DNA of 64,000 nt from Plasmodiophora brassicae (taxonomy: Eukaryota; Endomyxa; Phytomyxea; Plasmodiophorida; Plasmodiophoridae), in contig JASFAU010000018.1 in NCBI GenBank assembly GCA_039704465.1, forward strand, positions 719,139 through 783,138, in the 5' to 3' direction. Below the pieces are notes generated by a model that was not told where the DNA came from, ran no database searches, and saw only the letters and a program-made list of their open reading frames with translations. Shown here one piece after another: positions 12,497 through 22,734 of the stretch (position 1 is its first letter; each line of letters begins with the position of its first letter). A program made the position numbers and the translations under genes.

Positions 12497-12978
12497 ACTC
12501 GTCCCAGGTTCTGTCTTGTAGTACGGGCCGAACAGTCAACAATGTGAGTGCCGGGCCGATCGGAACGTCCGGTGCCTTTAGAGGTCGCAGAAACGTGATC
12601 AGCGGGTCCAACTCCAGCTTGTCGGGCGCCAGCGTCGACGCGATGTTGTGCATGTAGTGGGTCTTTCGCAGCCGGCATCTTCTGGTCGCCCCAACGTTGA
12701 AGCCAACCACGTTGCGTCATTGCCTATCCGCTGCAGAACGACCCGAAGAATTGACAGGCGAGCGGGTCGACGACGAGTCCGTTCGATGCCGGCTCTCGGA
12801 TACCGACCGCAAACCACCAGCTGCACAACCTCGCGTCGACGCTGGGCCCGCGCCCGACACGCTGGAGTTGGACCCGATGAGCACGTTTCTGCGACCTCTC
12901 CAGGCAGCGGACGTTCCGATCGACCCGGCACTCAGTTGACCGTCCGGCCCGTACTACAGGACATAACCTGGGACGCTC
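12497..12978. repeat. Diverged inverted duplication (~185-bp arms)
   Basis: The left arm 12497-12679 and the right arm 12785-12978 are imperfect reverse complements around a ~105-bp spacer. Pairing is clear at 12501-12510 against 12965-12974. Both arms encode versions of the same peptide: minus-strand left arm 'LELDPLITFLRPL', plus-strand right arm 'LELDPMSTFLRPL'. The right arm lacks 4 nt relative to the left and so shifts frame before TVRPVLQD. The encoded family was not recognised. Confidence 0.7.
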
Positions 12979-13316
12979 TGACTCCATTGCAGCAGCCAAG
13001 TTCGTTTGCAGATCATGTGTGAAGCGATCAGCAGGCTGCAAGCTGCCGATGCGATCACGAAGTGGAACGTGGCGAACGGCCTTTTCGTCGAGATGGGATA
13101 GGTTCGCGCTGATGCCAATGTCGCTGGAATTATCACCCGATGGGTCGGCACGCTGTACGTACACCGTCCATCATTGTCTTGTGCGGTCCCGGCCTAGGCC
13201 AGTATTTGTCATTGCAGAGCCGAACACGTAAACGCCGGCACGTTGACAAGTTTACCGATCGGGCCGACCCGCTGGATTTCTTCAAGAACCGGGTAGCCGG
13301 CGAGCGCGTCCTCATG

Positions 13317-13360
13317 GCGAACCTGGAGGTGCGACTGGGTGGGCGCACCTCCAGGTTCGC
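13317..13360. repeat. Perfect 17-bp hairpin
   Basis: The arms at 13317-13333 and 13344-13360 are exact reverse complements separated by 10 nt. The stem is GC-rich. No gene end is placed beside it, so its role is unknown. Confidence 0.8.
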
Positions 13361-13476
13361 GCACTTGAACGGGAAATACCGTCCGTCCGTCCACCGTGCT
13401 GCTGGGTCTCGGCAGCTCCGTGACGCGGCCTCGATTTCGCGTCGAACTTGGTTTCGCGTCAAACTTGGTTGCTAGC

Positions 13477-14362
13477 ATGGCATTGGCATGCAGCGTGTGC
13501 TCGGAAACGTTCCCTGAGAAGAAGAAGTTGACATGTCATATGAAGACGTCGCACAGCGACAGTCGTCCGCGACTTGCCATCAATGTCCCAGCATGCTCAA
13601 AGATATGGATAGCCTGCGCCGGCACCTTGACCGTGCTTATCGCGATTCACGAGACGGGAGTTCTGCTGCTTATGATCCCGCCCAAGCCAGTGAATTATCC
13701 AAAGCCCCTTTTGCGTGCCCATTCGGTGACGTTGACGGTATCTTCGAGTTTTCGCGACTGAAATATCACGTTGAAACTGTATGGCGACATTATTCGAGTG
13801 CCTACGTTGTATTGACAGTAATGTACTTCAGGTTCACCAGCATTGCCTGCCGCAGCAAGCCTTGCGATTCGACTCGTATGATTATGCCAAAAGTTGGATC
13901 GAGTCCTTATGGAAGACGAACAAGGCACGATTCATCCAGCTGAATGACCAGAGCTTCTGTACCGATGGTTCGTTCTCACAGACTTGGGTTTGCCGAAGGT
14001 CTGGAAGACATCCATACACAGAGCGGTCGTACGAATTTGGTGGCGATCATCTCGCCTCCCGCCCATACCAGAAGCCAACGTGCAAGCTGGAGTCGTCGTG
14101 TGCTTCCCATATTTTTCTGAAGAGTCTCCCAGATGGTTCCGTTGACGTCGTCTTTTATGACACTCATTCGGGGCATGATCCGCTTACCGAGAGTGTCGGC
14201 TTCATGAGGCTGCCCAAATCAATGATACTCAGTATTCAGGTACCATTGGAACAGGGTGTGCCGACCCCGACTTTTGTTGCCTCATGCAACGCGCTTCTAC
14301 GCGATCGCAACCGACGCGAAGACCTGCAACAGGTATTCGATGCCCCTTGTAAATGTGCATAG
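13477..14362 (+). pseudogene. C2H2 / FLYWCH-like transposase-related reading frame, frame-broken
   Basis: The frame from 13477 opens with a C2H2 finger (CSVC, then HMKTSH). A second zinc-like motif (CHQC) is in the next frame from about 13560, with no room for an intron between. A third piece, from about 13855 to 14362, has WVCRR, a spaced Cys (TCKLESSC) and a GHDPL pattern that resembles the WRKY/GCM1-type DNA-binding head of MULE transposases. A ~48-bp intron ending CCGCAG near 13855 could join pieces two and three. I read it as a decayed transposon-derived gene. A functional gene with one sequencing indel is the alternative. Confidence 0.4.
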
Positions 14363-14399
14363 TATCTGATGCGTGGTTTCCTCAGGCGCCTTCACGAGA

Positions 14400-14667
14400 T
14401 ATGTTCGTTACTCTTCAAGATGTTTACAACGTCAAAGCGAAGTTCGATTTCCTCGCCAATCTCGGGTAGCGAGAAGCAGTGCGCGTTGACATTCTGGTTC
14501 AGGAGCTTCGTAAGGAGCTTCACGATCCTGTACTTTTGTGGTCGTGAAGCTCCTTACGAAGCTCCTGAACAAGAATGTCAACGCGCACTGCTTCTCGCTG
14601 CCCGAGATTGGCGAGGAAATCGAACTTCGCCTTGACGTTGTAAACATCTTGAAGAGTAACGAACATA
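14400..14667. repeat. Near-perfect 126-bp palindrome
   Basis: The left arm 14400-14525 and right arm 14542-14667 are reverse complements with three mismatches across 126 positions and a 16-nt centre. Because of the symmetry, the same peptide frame reads on both strands. It lies 37 bp after the transposon-like frame. Confidence 0.92.
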
Positions 14668-16050
14668 AGCGCGATTTTCTTCAAGTAAGACACGGAGCAG
14701 ATTTCGTACATCGCTGCTTCGCTGTATCGCTCTTCATTGCTAGCTCTGTTTAGGTCTCTGCCGATAGGCCATGCAGAGTTTGGGAAATCTGCTCGTCATG
14801 CTCGCACTCTTGGTCTTGTACCTGCCCGTATTACTTGCGAGGCCACACATGTAAACGTGTTCTGCTTGGTATGGGTCGCGAACACGAATGCACACTCTTG
14901 TATTTGTCAATCTGACGTCGTAGTTGCGCACGTGCTTGGATTCTGGGATCCTACCTGTCTTCTAGGATAAGTGAATTCCACGCGTCCTGAAAATTCTTCT
15001 GCGGCGACGCCAGATCAGGTTAGCAAACTAAAGACGTTGTCGCCGTACTGTTTTATTCCTCATTGTTCATTGCATCGTTTGGCTCAAATATATTCAGATA
15101 CGTGTACTCCTTTTGTTGTCTCCCGAGAATCGATGTGATCGGGTAGGCAGTGTCCGTTTTCCAGGTGAATTGTACGTCTTAACCACTCTACAACAGCAAA
15201 TTCCATGGAGAACGGTTCAAACAAAGATCCCCGACACCCTGGATCGATGCCAAACGTCCCATTCACTGAGTTGCGGGGTTGGTCCTGGGTGTGTACATTT
15301 CCATTGGGTTTCTGTTAACACGTTGTGTTTTATCTGTAGGTGTTCCAAGGCCTGATCAGCCGCGTCGGCTGCACGACATGCTGTACGTCGATGGGCGTCT
15401 TCTATGCATTCCTGCATCACCCTATGGAACGGCCCAGGTACGCGGGCATCGGGTATTACCAGAACACGCCCGTTAGTGCGAGCACCTTGGTCAGCTCGAC
15501 CTGTGCGCGAGGTTCCCTTACTTGCGATACCGCCGTACACGCCAAGTCCTCGCTTGAGGAGGAGGGCGCTCTTGCATTGTAACATGCTCTTGGATCGTAA
15601 CAACTTTACACAAATTACCATTGACACTGTTCGCCCTCCAATGTCGCTTCGCTTTTCGATACGCCCGTTGGTGCAAGCGCCCCGGACAGTACGACGGTTG
15701 CTCGAAGTTCCCCCACTTGCTCTGCCCTCAAACGAATGGGCGATGCCGATGCGGTCAAGAAGTGTTGGGCAGGGTACGGCCATTGACCCCGATTGCGCCC
15801 CATGGGTTCCCTGTGGTGGCGTTGCTCTTTCAGAGCGGTCCTGCCAACGTAGCAGCCCCAAAGACAAACCAGCGCACACGTTGCACTGTCCCGAGCGAGT
15901 GACCGGATCGGCGGCCCGGGCAGCGTCTACCTAGAAGACCATGAGCATCGTTCGTGCGCTGCCGGTGACGGGGCCGGACGCCGTCGCCGAACGGCCCACG
16001 GCGTCGACGGTCGACTGATACAGTGGCCGCGCAGCCGGAGGGGGTCGCAA
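14668..16050. other. Unassigned region with a weak direct repeat
   Basis: No supportable gene. The segments near 15468 and 15662 share a diverged ~60-bp direct repeat, both containing 'GAGGTTCCC' or 'GAAGTTCCC'-like cores and both encoding a 'TPVxAS' peptide. Base composition is more AT-rich than in the flanks. It may be more mobile-element debris. Confidence 0.35.
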
Positions 16051-16786
16051 ATGGCGTTGGCGCAGGCGATACCGTGTGCACTCGACCGCGTCTGGGTAGC
16101 GGCCCGCCATGTCATGTCGATCGTCGTCCAGCTGTGGGCGTGCATCACGACCGGGGCGTACAGCGTGAAGTCGCTCTGGGCGGCCTGCAACGGCCTGGGC
16201 GCGCCAGGCCGCGCCACGTTCACCCACCTGGTCGCCTGGGTCTCGCCCTACTCCGGATCCGTCCGCCCCAGCGTATGACCCTGCTGTTCTGCGCCCTCGC
16301 CGACGTACCGCCCTGTTTGATATGTCTGGTCTCGTACGTACATAGGTTGACGTGATCGGATCCGGGTACGCGCAAGTCTCCCTGCCAGACCGCACGTCGA
16401 ACCGAAACCCGTTCAGGTACGACGCATGAGGCTGCCATAGCTATCGGTTGCACGTTCCGCCAGCTGACAGACGTCGACGCTGCATGCGCAGGTCGATCCA
16501 TGCGGTGGCCCTGATGAACGCGGCCGAGCTGGCATCCGGCCTGCTCGTCCTGCACGACCTACCCGACGGCCTACGCGCCATCATCGTCGACATGTCGGCC
16601 AAGTACGTCGCCAAGGCACGCGGCACGGTCGTGGCGGAGGCGCGCGCCGACACCACCCGCATCGCCGCTGGGACGCCGTTCCCGGTCGACGTCACCCTTC
16701 GCGACGGCAACGGCAACGTGGTGTCCACGGCCGTCATCACATGGATGGTGTCGTCGTCGGCGTCGGGCAAGGAGAAGCGGTGCTGA
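16051..16786 (+). CDS. DUF4442 hotdog-fold protein (thioesterase-like)
   Basis: Exons 16051-16272, 16346-16416 and 16492-16786, with introns of 73 and 75 bp; 588 nt give 195 residues. The fold matches the DUF4442/PaaI-like hotdog family: an N-terminal helical region, an 'APxF'-like segment (WVSPYSGS), then DRTSNRNPF, SIHAVALMNAAELASGL and a strand ending VAEARAD. The HAxAxxNxxE helix is the family signature. Acyl-CoA thioester hydrolysis is the family-level guess; the substrate is unknown. The gene is convergent with DUF924, 49 bp between stops. Confidence 0.82.
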
Positions 16787-16834
16787 TGACGACGATGATG
16801 ATGATGACCATGACTCTATGATGGTCGCCGTCTA

Positions 16835-17551
16835 TTACACTCTGGGATTGCCGCCGAAGAACTGTTCGCGGATCTCGTCGAGGTAGTCGCACTCCTCGAT
16901 GGTGGATTCGCGCCCGAGGACATCGTTCCGGTGCGGGTACCGCCCGAATCGCTCCAGGAGGCGCGTGTGCTCCTCGAGGAACTCAATGCAGCCGACGAGG
17001 TTGTCGATGATGAACGGGTAGCACTTCTCGTTGCGGGCCTGGTCGATGGCGCGCTCGTAGCCGTCGCGGGCGATGCGATGGTCGTCGATGTTCTCGCTGT
17101 GCACCAGCGGCAGCATCAGGAAGTTCTGCTCGATCGGGTGCAGTTGCGGCTGGTGGCCGACGTCGATGGCGTGCTTGGCGCGATCGATCACCAACGGGTC
17201 CAGCTCGAACGCCTTCGCTTTGCCTCTGTACATGCATTTGGCGACCTGGTTGCACAGGACGCAGAAGGCCAGCGACCCCTCCGCCTCGTCCTTCCAGATG
17301 TCGTCACGCAGCTCGCCGCGTTTCGCCTTCATCACCGTCGGCTCATGCTCGCGCCGCAGCGTGCTATCGAACTCGCGCTTCTGCTCCCTGTTCTTGCCGC
17401 GCTGGAACCACAGGCCCTGCGCCCGCTCCATCGAGGCCATGCTGAAGTTGAACCGGCGCACGTCGCCGAACCAGAAATCCATCAGCTCGCGGCGCACGCG
17501 CAGCGCCTTCTTGATTGACTTGGCGGTGACGACGACCGGCCAGGTACTCAT
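16835..17551 (-). CDS. DUF924 family protein
   Basis: Single-exon gene of 238 residues starting at the ATG at 17551; the open frame reaches 17785, but that leader is low complexity. It shows the DUF924 helical pattern: LMDFWFGD near the start, an EGSLAFCVLCNQVAKCMYRG block that corresponds to the bacterial LDQF(P)RNxYRG motif, and FLMLPLVHSENI matching the FLYLPxxHSE motif. DUF924 proteins form a TPR-like alpha solenoid of unknown function and are common in bacteria. Here the usual LDQ reads LCNQ. Confidence 0.85.
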   Translation of the reverse strand: MSTWPVVVTAKSIKKALRVRRELMDFWFGDVRRFNFSMASMERAQGLWFQRGKNREQKREFDSTLRREHEPTVMKAKRGELRDDIWKDEAEGSLAFCVLCNQVAKCMYRGKAKAFELDPLVIDRAKHAIDVGHQPQLHPIEQNFLMLPLVHSENIDDHRIARDGYERAIDQARNEKCYPFIIDNLVGCIEFLEEHTRLLERFGRYPHRNDVLGRESTIEECDYLDEIREQFFGGNPRV

Positions 17552-17849
17552 CCTGCCGCCTGTACGTCGTTTTCGCAGGCCGGATCCCCCACACAGGTGG
17601 GCGCGTCGCGAGTGGCGCACCCCGCGCAATCCGCGATCGCGCCTGCAGCTCCCACTGTCGCTTGGTACATACCGACGCGCAGTTGGCATTGCAGTTGCAG
17701 TGACAAGTTGCCCCCGCGGCACCCGCACGCTTTGTCGCGCATGTCTGCTTTGTGCATCGGGCCGCCCAGTTTGCTGCTGAAACATGCGGCGGATGGTTTC
17801 GCAGACGCAACGTATTCATCGCGAGCGCCCCTGTGCTAATGCGTCACCG

Positions 17850-18950
17850 ACGTCATGAGTTCGGCACAGCCCGATCGTGGGTCTAATACTGAATTACGAT
17901 CACCACTCCCGCTGAACTCCTTCTCGGACTGGTACTGATCGGGCGTTGGCAATGAGCCGTCATATCGTATACGTAGGACATCGGTTTCTTCGCGGATCGT
18001 TGTCGGGTACAGCGTCCTTGCAAGCCGAAGGTTTCGGTGGATGATGGGGTCGCCGGCGTAATGGTTAAACTTTGCGTCGCTTGCATGACGTACTGGAGAA
18101 AGTCTGCAGGGGTTTGACGACACGCTGTTTTCGCTCGCCTGCCCTTTGAGCAGGTCGGACGTTCGTTGTCTTCCAAGAGTGTGGTCACCGCCAGCCGACT
18201 CTACTGGATCAGACCGCTGTCGCTCCCTGAGACCCGCCACATTCGGGACCGTCCCACCGCCTCGTCTAGCGTGGACGCCGAGCACTCGGCCGCGCCCGGT
18301 AATAAGTCGTCACCGCCGTCGTCCTGATCCGAGTCTGATTCCACGAGCGCTGGATCCATTCGGGTTCCCCGGGGTGGTGTCGATACTCGACGCGGTTCCA
18401 CGCGTCCACGTTCGCCATCGACGCGCCCGGATTTATCTCATGGCCTAGTTTCGACATAGCTGCGCATCATCTTGTTCCTCGCGCAGGAATTCCAACGGGC
18501 GATGGTCCGTTTCGATTATGAAGTGCGCGCCTTCTTCTGCACGAGCCATGCGTCGGGCTGGATCCACTCGCCATGAGCCCATGACCCAGGTCCGTGACCT
18601 CGCGCTGTACCAGGTACGTCTTCTTGGAGTTTATCGTCAGTCCGTATTCAGGCAAGCGGTCTCCCAATCGGATGATGCGATCGAAGTGCTGGTCAACCGT
18701 TGCCGAGAATGCCAAGACATACATACCAAGCAATCCGCGAATGAAAGCCCAGCGAGCACTTTCGTCCGGTGTTTGTTTGACATTGCGTGAGCACGGCCCC
18801 AAGAAGACGTACCTGTTGCGCCCGACGCACGGCTCGTGCAGGCGGTGACGGAGTTCCCGGAAACACGGCAATAATTCACGGACGACTCGGCGGTCGACTC
18901 TTTCGGTTCTGGACCCGCTCAAGACGCCCGACACAAAAGAATTGAACACC
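17850..18950 (-). mobile_element. Decayed Ty3/gypsy-type retroelement fragment
   Basis: On the minus strand, 18900-18590 carries reverse-transcriptase palm and thumb remnants: DQHFDRIIRLGDRL, then LTINSKKTYLV and LGHGL, as in the gypsy 'K..FxxxxVxFLGH' region. A frame at 18540-18465 reads IIETDHRPLEFL, the RNase H 'TDHKPL' motif. A further shift gives NVDAWNRVEY, matching the 'N..ADxLSR' end of the RNase H/connection region. Order and strand are right for pol, but the frame changes twice and no LTRs were found. It is dead. Confidence 0.65.
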
Positions 18951-19335
18951 TGGGTCGTCCGTGAACACGGTGTCTAAAGCGACATCGGTGTTGCGCGCAG
19001 GTGCAGCGTCGACGTCATGGCGGACGCTCCCTGCAGGGTCGACGACGTCGCATTCGGGTGCCTGCACCTGGCAAGACGAACGCCATGCGCCGCGACACCT
19101 GATGCTCCGAGAGGCGCAATCCCTATCCGCGTCGGCCGGCACCACCACCACCACTACAATCCGCGGGGCAACGACGGATCGCGATTAATTGGCACCGATT
19201 AATCCATCGATGGGGGGCGGTGTGTAATCTGTCCACGCGCGCCGCTGTTCGTCCAGGGGCGGCGCGGTCACGCGGGGTTCGCCAATCTAAATCTGTCGCC
19301 CACCAGCCAGCCAGCCGGGGCACGACGACCGCGTC

Positions 19336-22231
19336 GTGCATGGTCGGCCGACGACGACGCTAAGTAGTAGTATGACGATTAGTAGTACGCCGACGACGAC
19401 GACGACGGCGAAAGGCGACGACGACGACATGGGCCACGTTCTGCGCTACCTGGACTCGCGGCGGCGTCGAACGACGTCGGCGGCGCCATCGCCGGCGTCG
19501 TCCGTCGACTCGGGCGCGTCGGCGACGACGGCGACGAGTACGGCGACCGTGGCGGTGCGCGGGCGCGCCGGTCAGCAGAAGACGGCGGCGGACGACCTGG
19601 CGGCGCACCGCGCCCTGCTGATCGAGTGCGGCGCCGCCTGCGCGCTGTCGTACATGGCGGGGCGGCGCCTGGCGCAGCTGGACCCGGACGAGATGTGCGC
19701 CGGCCTGCGTCGCCCGGTGCGCGTCCTGCGCGCCCTGCGCAGCGCCGGCAGCGCCCACGCCCTCGTCCTGCAGTCGGGCGCCGACGACCTGTGCGTCGCG
19801 TTCCGCGGCGCCCGCCACGCCCCGGACGACCTACGCCTGTACCGGCCGGGCGACGCCGCCCGCTTCTACGAGGCGTTCCCGGCGGCGCACCCGGCCCGCG
19901 TCTACGCCGGCGCCCTGGACTGCTTCCGGAGCATCTACGCGCAGGTCGACCAGGTCGTCGTCGAGTGGCTGGCCGCGCACGCCGACGCCCACGTCCGCCT
20001 GACCGGGCACGGCAGCGGCGCCCTGCTCGCCATCCTGCAGGGCTGCGTCCTGCAGCGGCGCCTGGCCCTGGGCGACCGCCTCTCCGTCGTCACGTTCGGC
20101 GCGCCGCGCGTCGGCAACGCCGCGTTCCAGGCGCGGTACCGGGCGCTCGTGCCCCGCACCTACCGCGTCCTGTACGGGTACGACCCCGTCTGCTTCGTCA
20201 ACGTCGGCGAGTGGAAGCACGTCGGCCGCGTGTTCCACCTGCGCAAGAACGGGCGCGTCTACGACGCCACGTTCGCCCGGTTCGACCACCGCCTGGCGAA
20301 CATGGACGACCACGACATGGGCGCCCTGCTGGCGCGCCTGCGCAAGTGCCGCGCCACCGCCCTGTACGCCGGCCGGCATCGACGCGCCCGACGCTCCCGC
20401 TCGTCGTCCCGCTCGTCGTCGTCCTCCTCGTCGGGCGATCCGGCGCCGTCGCCGCACGTCGCTGACCCGATCGCCCGCGACCGCCTGCTGACGATCGCCC
20501 AGGTCGTGTCGCTGCCCATGTCGTCGCCATCGGCGACGTCGGCGTCCATCTCGATGGCGTTGCGCGCCACGGACGGCCTCGGGGCGCGCGCCGTCCTCGT
20601 CGAGCACGACCCGCGCTGGACGGCGTTCGCGGTCGACCGCCACGCGACGCTCGTCGTCGCCCTGCACAGCGCGGACGATAACGACGACGACGCTGCCGTC
20701 GACTGGCTCGACGGCAGCGTCCGCGTGCACGCCGGGTACCTGCGCGACCTGCTGGACCGCGTCCAGGGCGGCGCCGACCGCATGCTGACCGACTGGACGC
20801 GGCACCACCGCCCCGGCGACGTCGTCGTGGCCGGCCACGGCGTCGACGGCGCCGTCGCCGCCCTCCTCGCCCTGCACTGGCAGGCGCGGTTCGCCCTGGG
20901 CGACGCCCTGTCCCTGGTGACGTTCGGCGCCGAGCCGGTCGTCGCCCGCGGGCACGCGTTCGCCTGGCGCGCCCGGCACCTGCTCCGGAACGCGTACCGG
21001 GTGGTGAACGCGCGCGACCCGATCATCCTGAGCGATGGCGGGCGCGCGCCGTTCCGCCCCGTTGGCGACGTCGTCCACCTGCGCGCCGACCACCGGGTCG
21101 CGTACGACCACGTCGCCGACGACGTCCTGGCGGCCAGCATGCGCCCGAGCGACCACGAGATGCACCGGTACGTGGCGGCCTGCCGCGTCTGGACCGGGGC
21201 GTTCGTGCAGCGGGCGGCGGCGGCGATGGCGGCGACGAGGGCGTCGTCGTCGTCGCCGATGCGGCGCGTGCGCGTGCCGACGAGGTCGGATCCGGGGCCG
21301 GCGCCGCTGTTCTGCGACCCGCCCGACCGCGACCTGCTGCTGGACCTGTGCCATTTCGCGAGCCTGGCGTACCGGTCGCGGGCGCAGCTGCTGGGCCTGC
21401 GCGCCTGGCCGACCGGGCGCCCGTGCACGGTCCGGTTCGTCGAGTTCCTCGAGAGCAGCAAGGACTCGCAGGCGGCGCTGTTCGCCTACGGCAACGACCT
21501 GGTCGTGTCGTTCCGCGGGTCCATGTCCGAGCAGGACTTCAAGCAGGACCTGTCGTTCAAGCCGACGGCGTTCGAGGAGGTGTTCGACGTCGGCGACGGC
21601 GCCCGCGTCCACGGCGGCTTCATGATGCAGTGGCGGTCGATCCGGGCCCAGCTCGACCTGCACGTCGGCGCCTGGCTGCGCCGGGACGGCGACGCCCGCG
21701 GCCAGCTGTTCCTCACCGGGCACAGCCTGGGCGGCGCCCTGGCCGTCATCACCGCCCTGTACCTCGAGGCGCGGTTCGCGCTCGGCACGCGCCTGCTCTG
21801 CGCCACCTTCGGGGCGCCCCGCGTCGTACGTCGTGTTCGTTGCCGCCGCCCGTAAACCCCCGGCGCTTAGACGTCGTGTGTGTGTGCAGGGCAACACGTG
21901 GTTCAAGGTCGCGTTCCGCAGCATGGTGGCCAACTGCTACCGCGTCGTGAACAACGCCGACATGGTGACGGCGCAGGTCGGCGGGTACGCCCTGCGCCAC
22001 GTCGGCGCCGTCCTGCACTTCCGCAACGACGGGTACGCGTACGATTCGTTCTGGCAGCGCCGGGGCGTGAACTACTCGCTCACCGACCACATGCTGGACA
22101 ACTACAAAGCCAAGCTGGCCGCCTGGGACGACGGCGAGCTGTTCCCCGGCGAGTACCGACGGGGGAGCCCGTCGGCGCGACGCCTCCTCCCGTCGCTGAC
22201 GCCGACCTGGTTGTTCTCTTGCGCACGATGA
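19336..22231 (+). CDS. Triple class-3 lipase-domain protein (one intact, two degenerate domains)
   Basis: Exons 19336-21825 and 21890-22231 (64-bp intron) give 943 residues; the ATG at 19372 is an alternative start. After a low-complexity Thr/Asp leader there are three Lipase_3 (PF01764-type) alpha/beta-hydrolase domains at roughly 90-340, 400-610 and 660-930. Domain 1 has GHGSG where the GxSxG nucleophile elbow should be. Domain 2 has GHGVDG. Domain 3 has a normal GHSLGG, with Asp in NNADMVT and His in LTDHMLDNY. 'FGAPRVGNAAF' in domain 1 and 'FGAPRV' in domain 3 are the usual post-nucleophile strand. No clear signal peptide. Only domain 3 should hydrolyse acylglycerols; the others may be structural or lipid-binding. 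Confidence 0.88.
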
Positions 22232-22519
22232 TGACCAGCGGCGGTATACGGATGCATCGGACAGTAAACCTATATTGTATAGTAGTAGTATCGGCGACCG
22301 TGCTCGGAACGTTATCGTCACCATCGTCAGAAGGTCCAGCAGGCGCGTGACGGCACCGTGAGTCCACCCTGGCCTGTTTGGCGACGAGCGTGAGTCAACT
22401 GATATCTGGGGCACAGACACCCAATCTCGGGGGCGCTGACAGAGAGGGTCACAGAGAGCATTCACCTAGCGTTAAGCTCCCGCGAACAGCACATCGATTC
22501 CATCGCCGCAGGCCCCGTT

Positions 22520-22615
22520 ATGCGTCTCCTCCTGCTGGTCTTCGTCGTCCTGGCGCTGCTCCTGGCGCCGCAGGCTGACGCCAAGCGTCGCAAGCATCGC
22601 AAGCACATTGCATAA
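22520..22615 (+). CDS. Tiny secreted Lys/Arg/His-rich peptide
   Basis: A 31-codon frame with a strong signal peptide: MRLL, then an unbroken Leu/Val/Phe core, a small-residue region ending ADA, and a basic tail of about ten residues (KRRKHRKHIA). Cleavage after ADA would release a short cationic peptide. It sits between the lipase gene and the 3' end of the SNF2-like gene. No family can be named. It could also be the last exon of a longer gene, since the frame is open upstream. Confidence 0.45.
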   Translation: MRLLLLVFVVLALLLAPQADAKRRKHRKHIA

Positions 22616-22734
22616 AACGACATTGCCATGGTCGTATATAGATTATGCTGAAGACATGAGGCACCGGTGGGACGCGGTAGGTACATGCGGGGGGGAGACG
22701 CAGGACAGGGTGGAGCGAGAGCGCGCGCGTCGCC

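Noticed and set aside
19831..21933. 700-codon minus-strand open frame opposite the triple lipase
   Set aside because: GC-rich codon shadow: Arg/Ala/Gly/Pro-rich, no domains, and directly antisense to clear lipase motifs.
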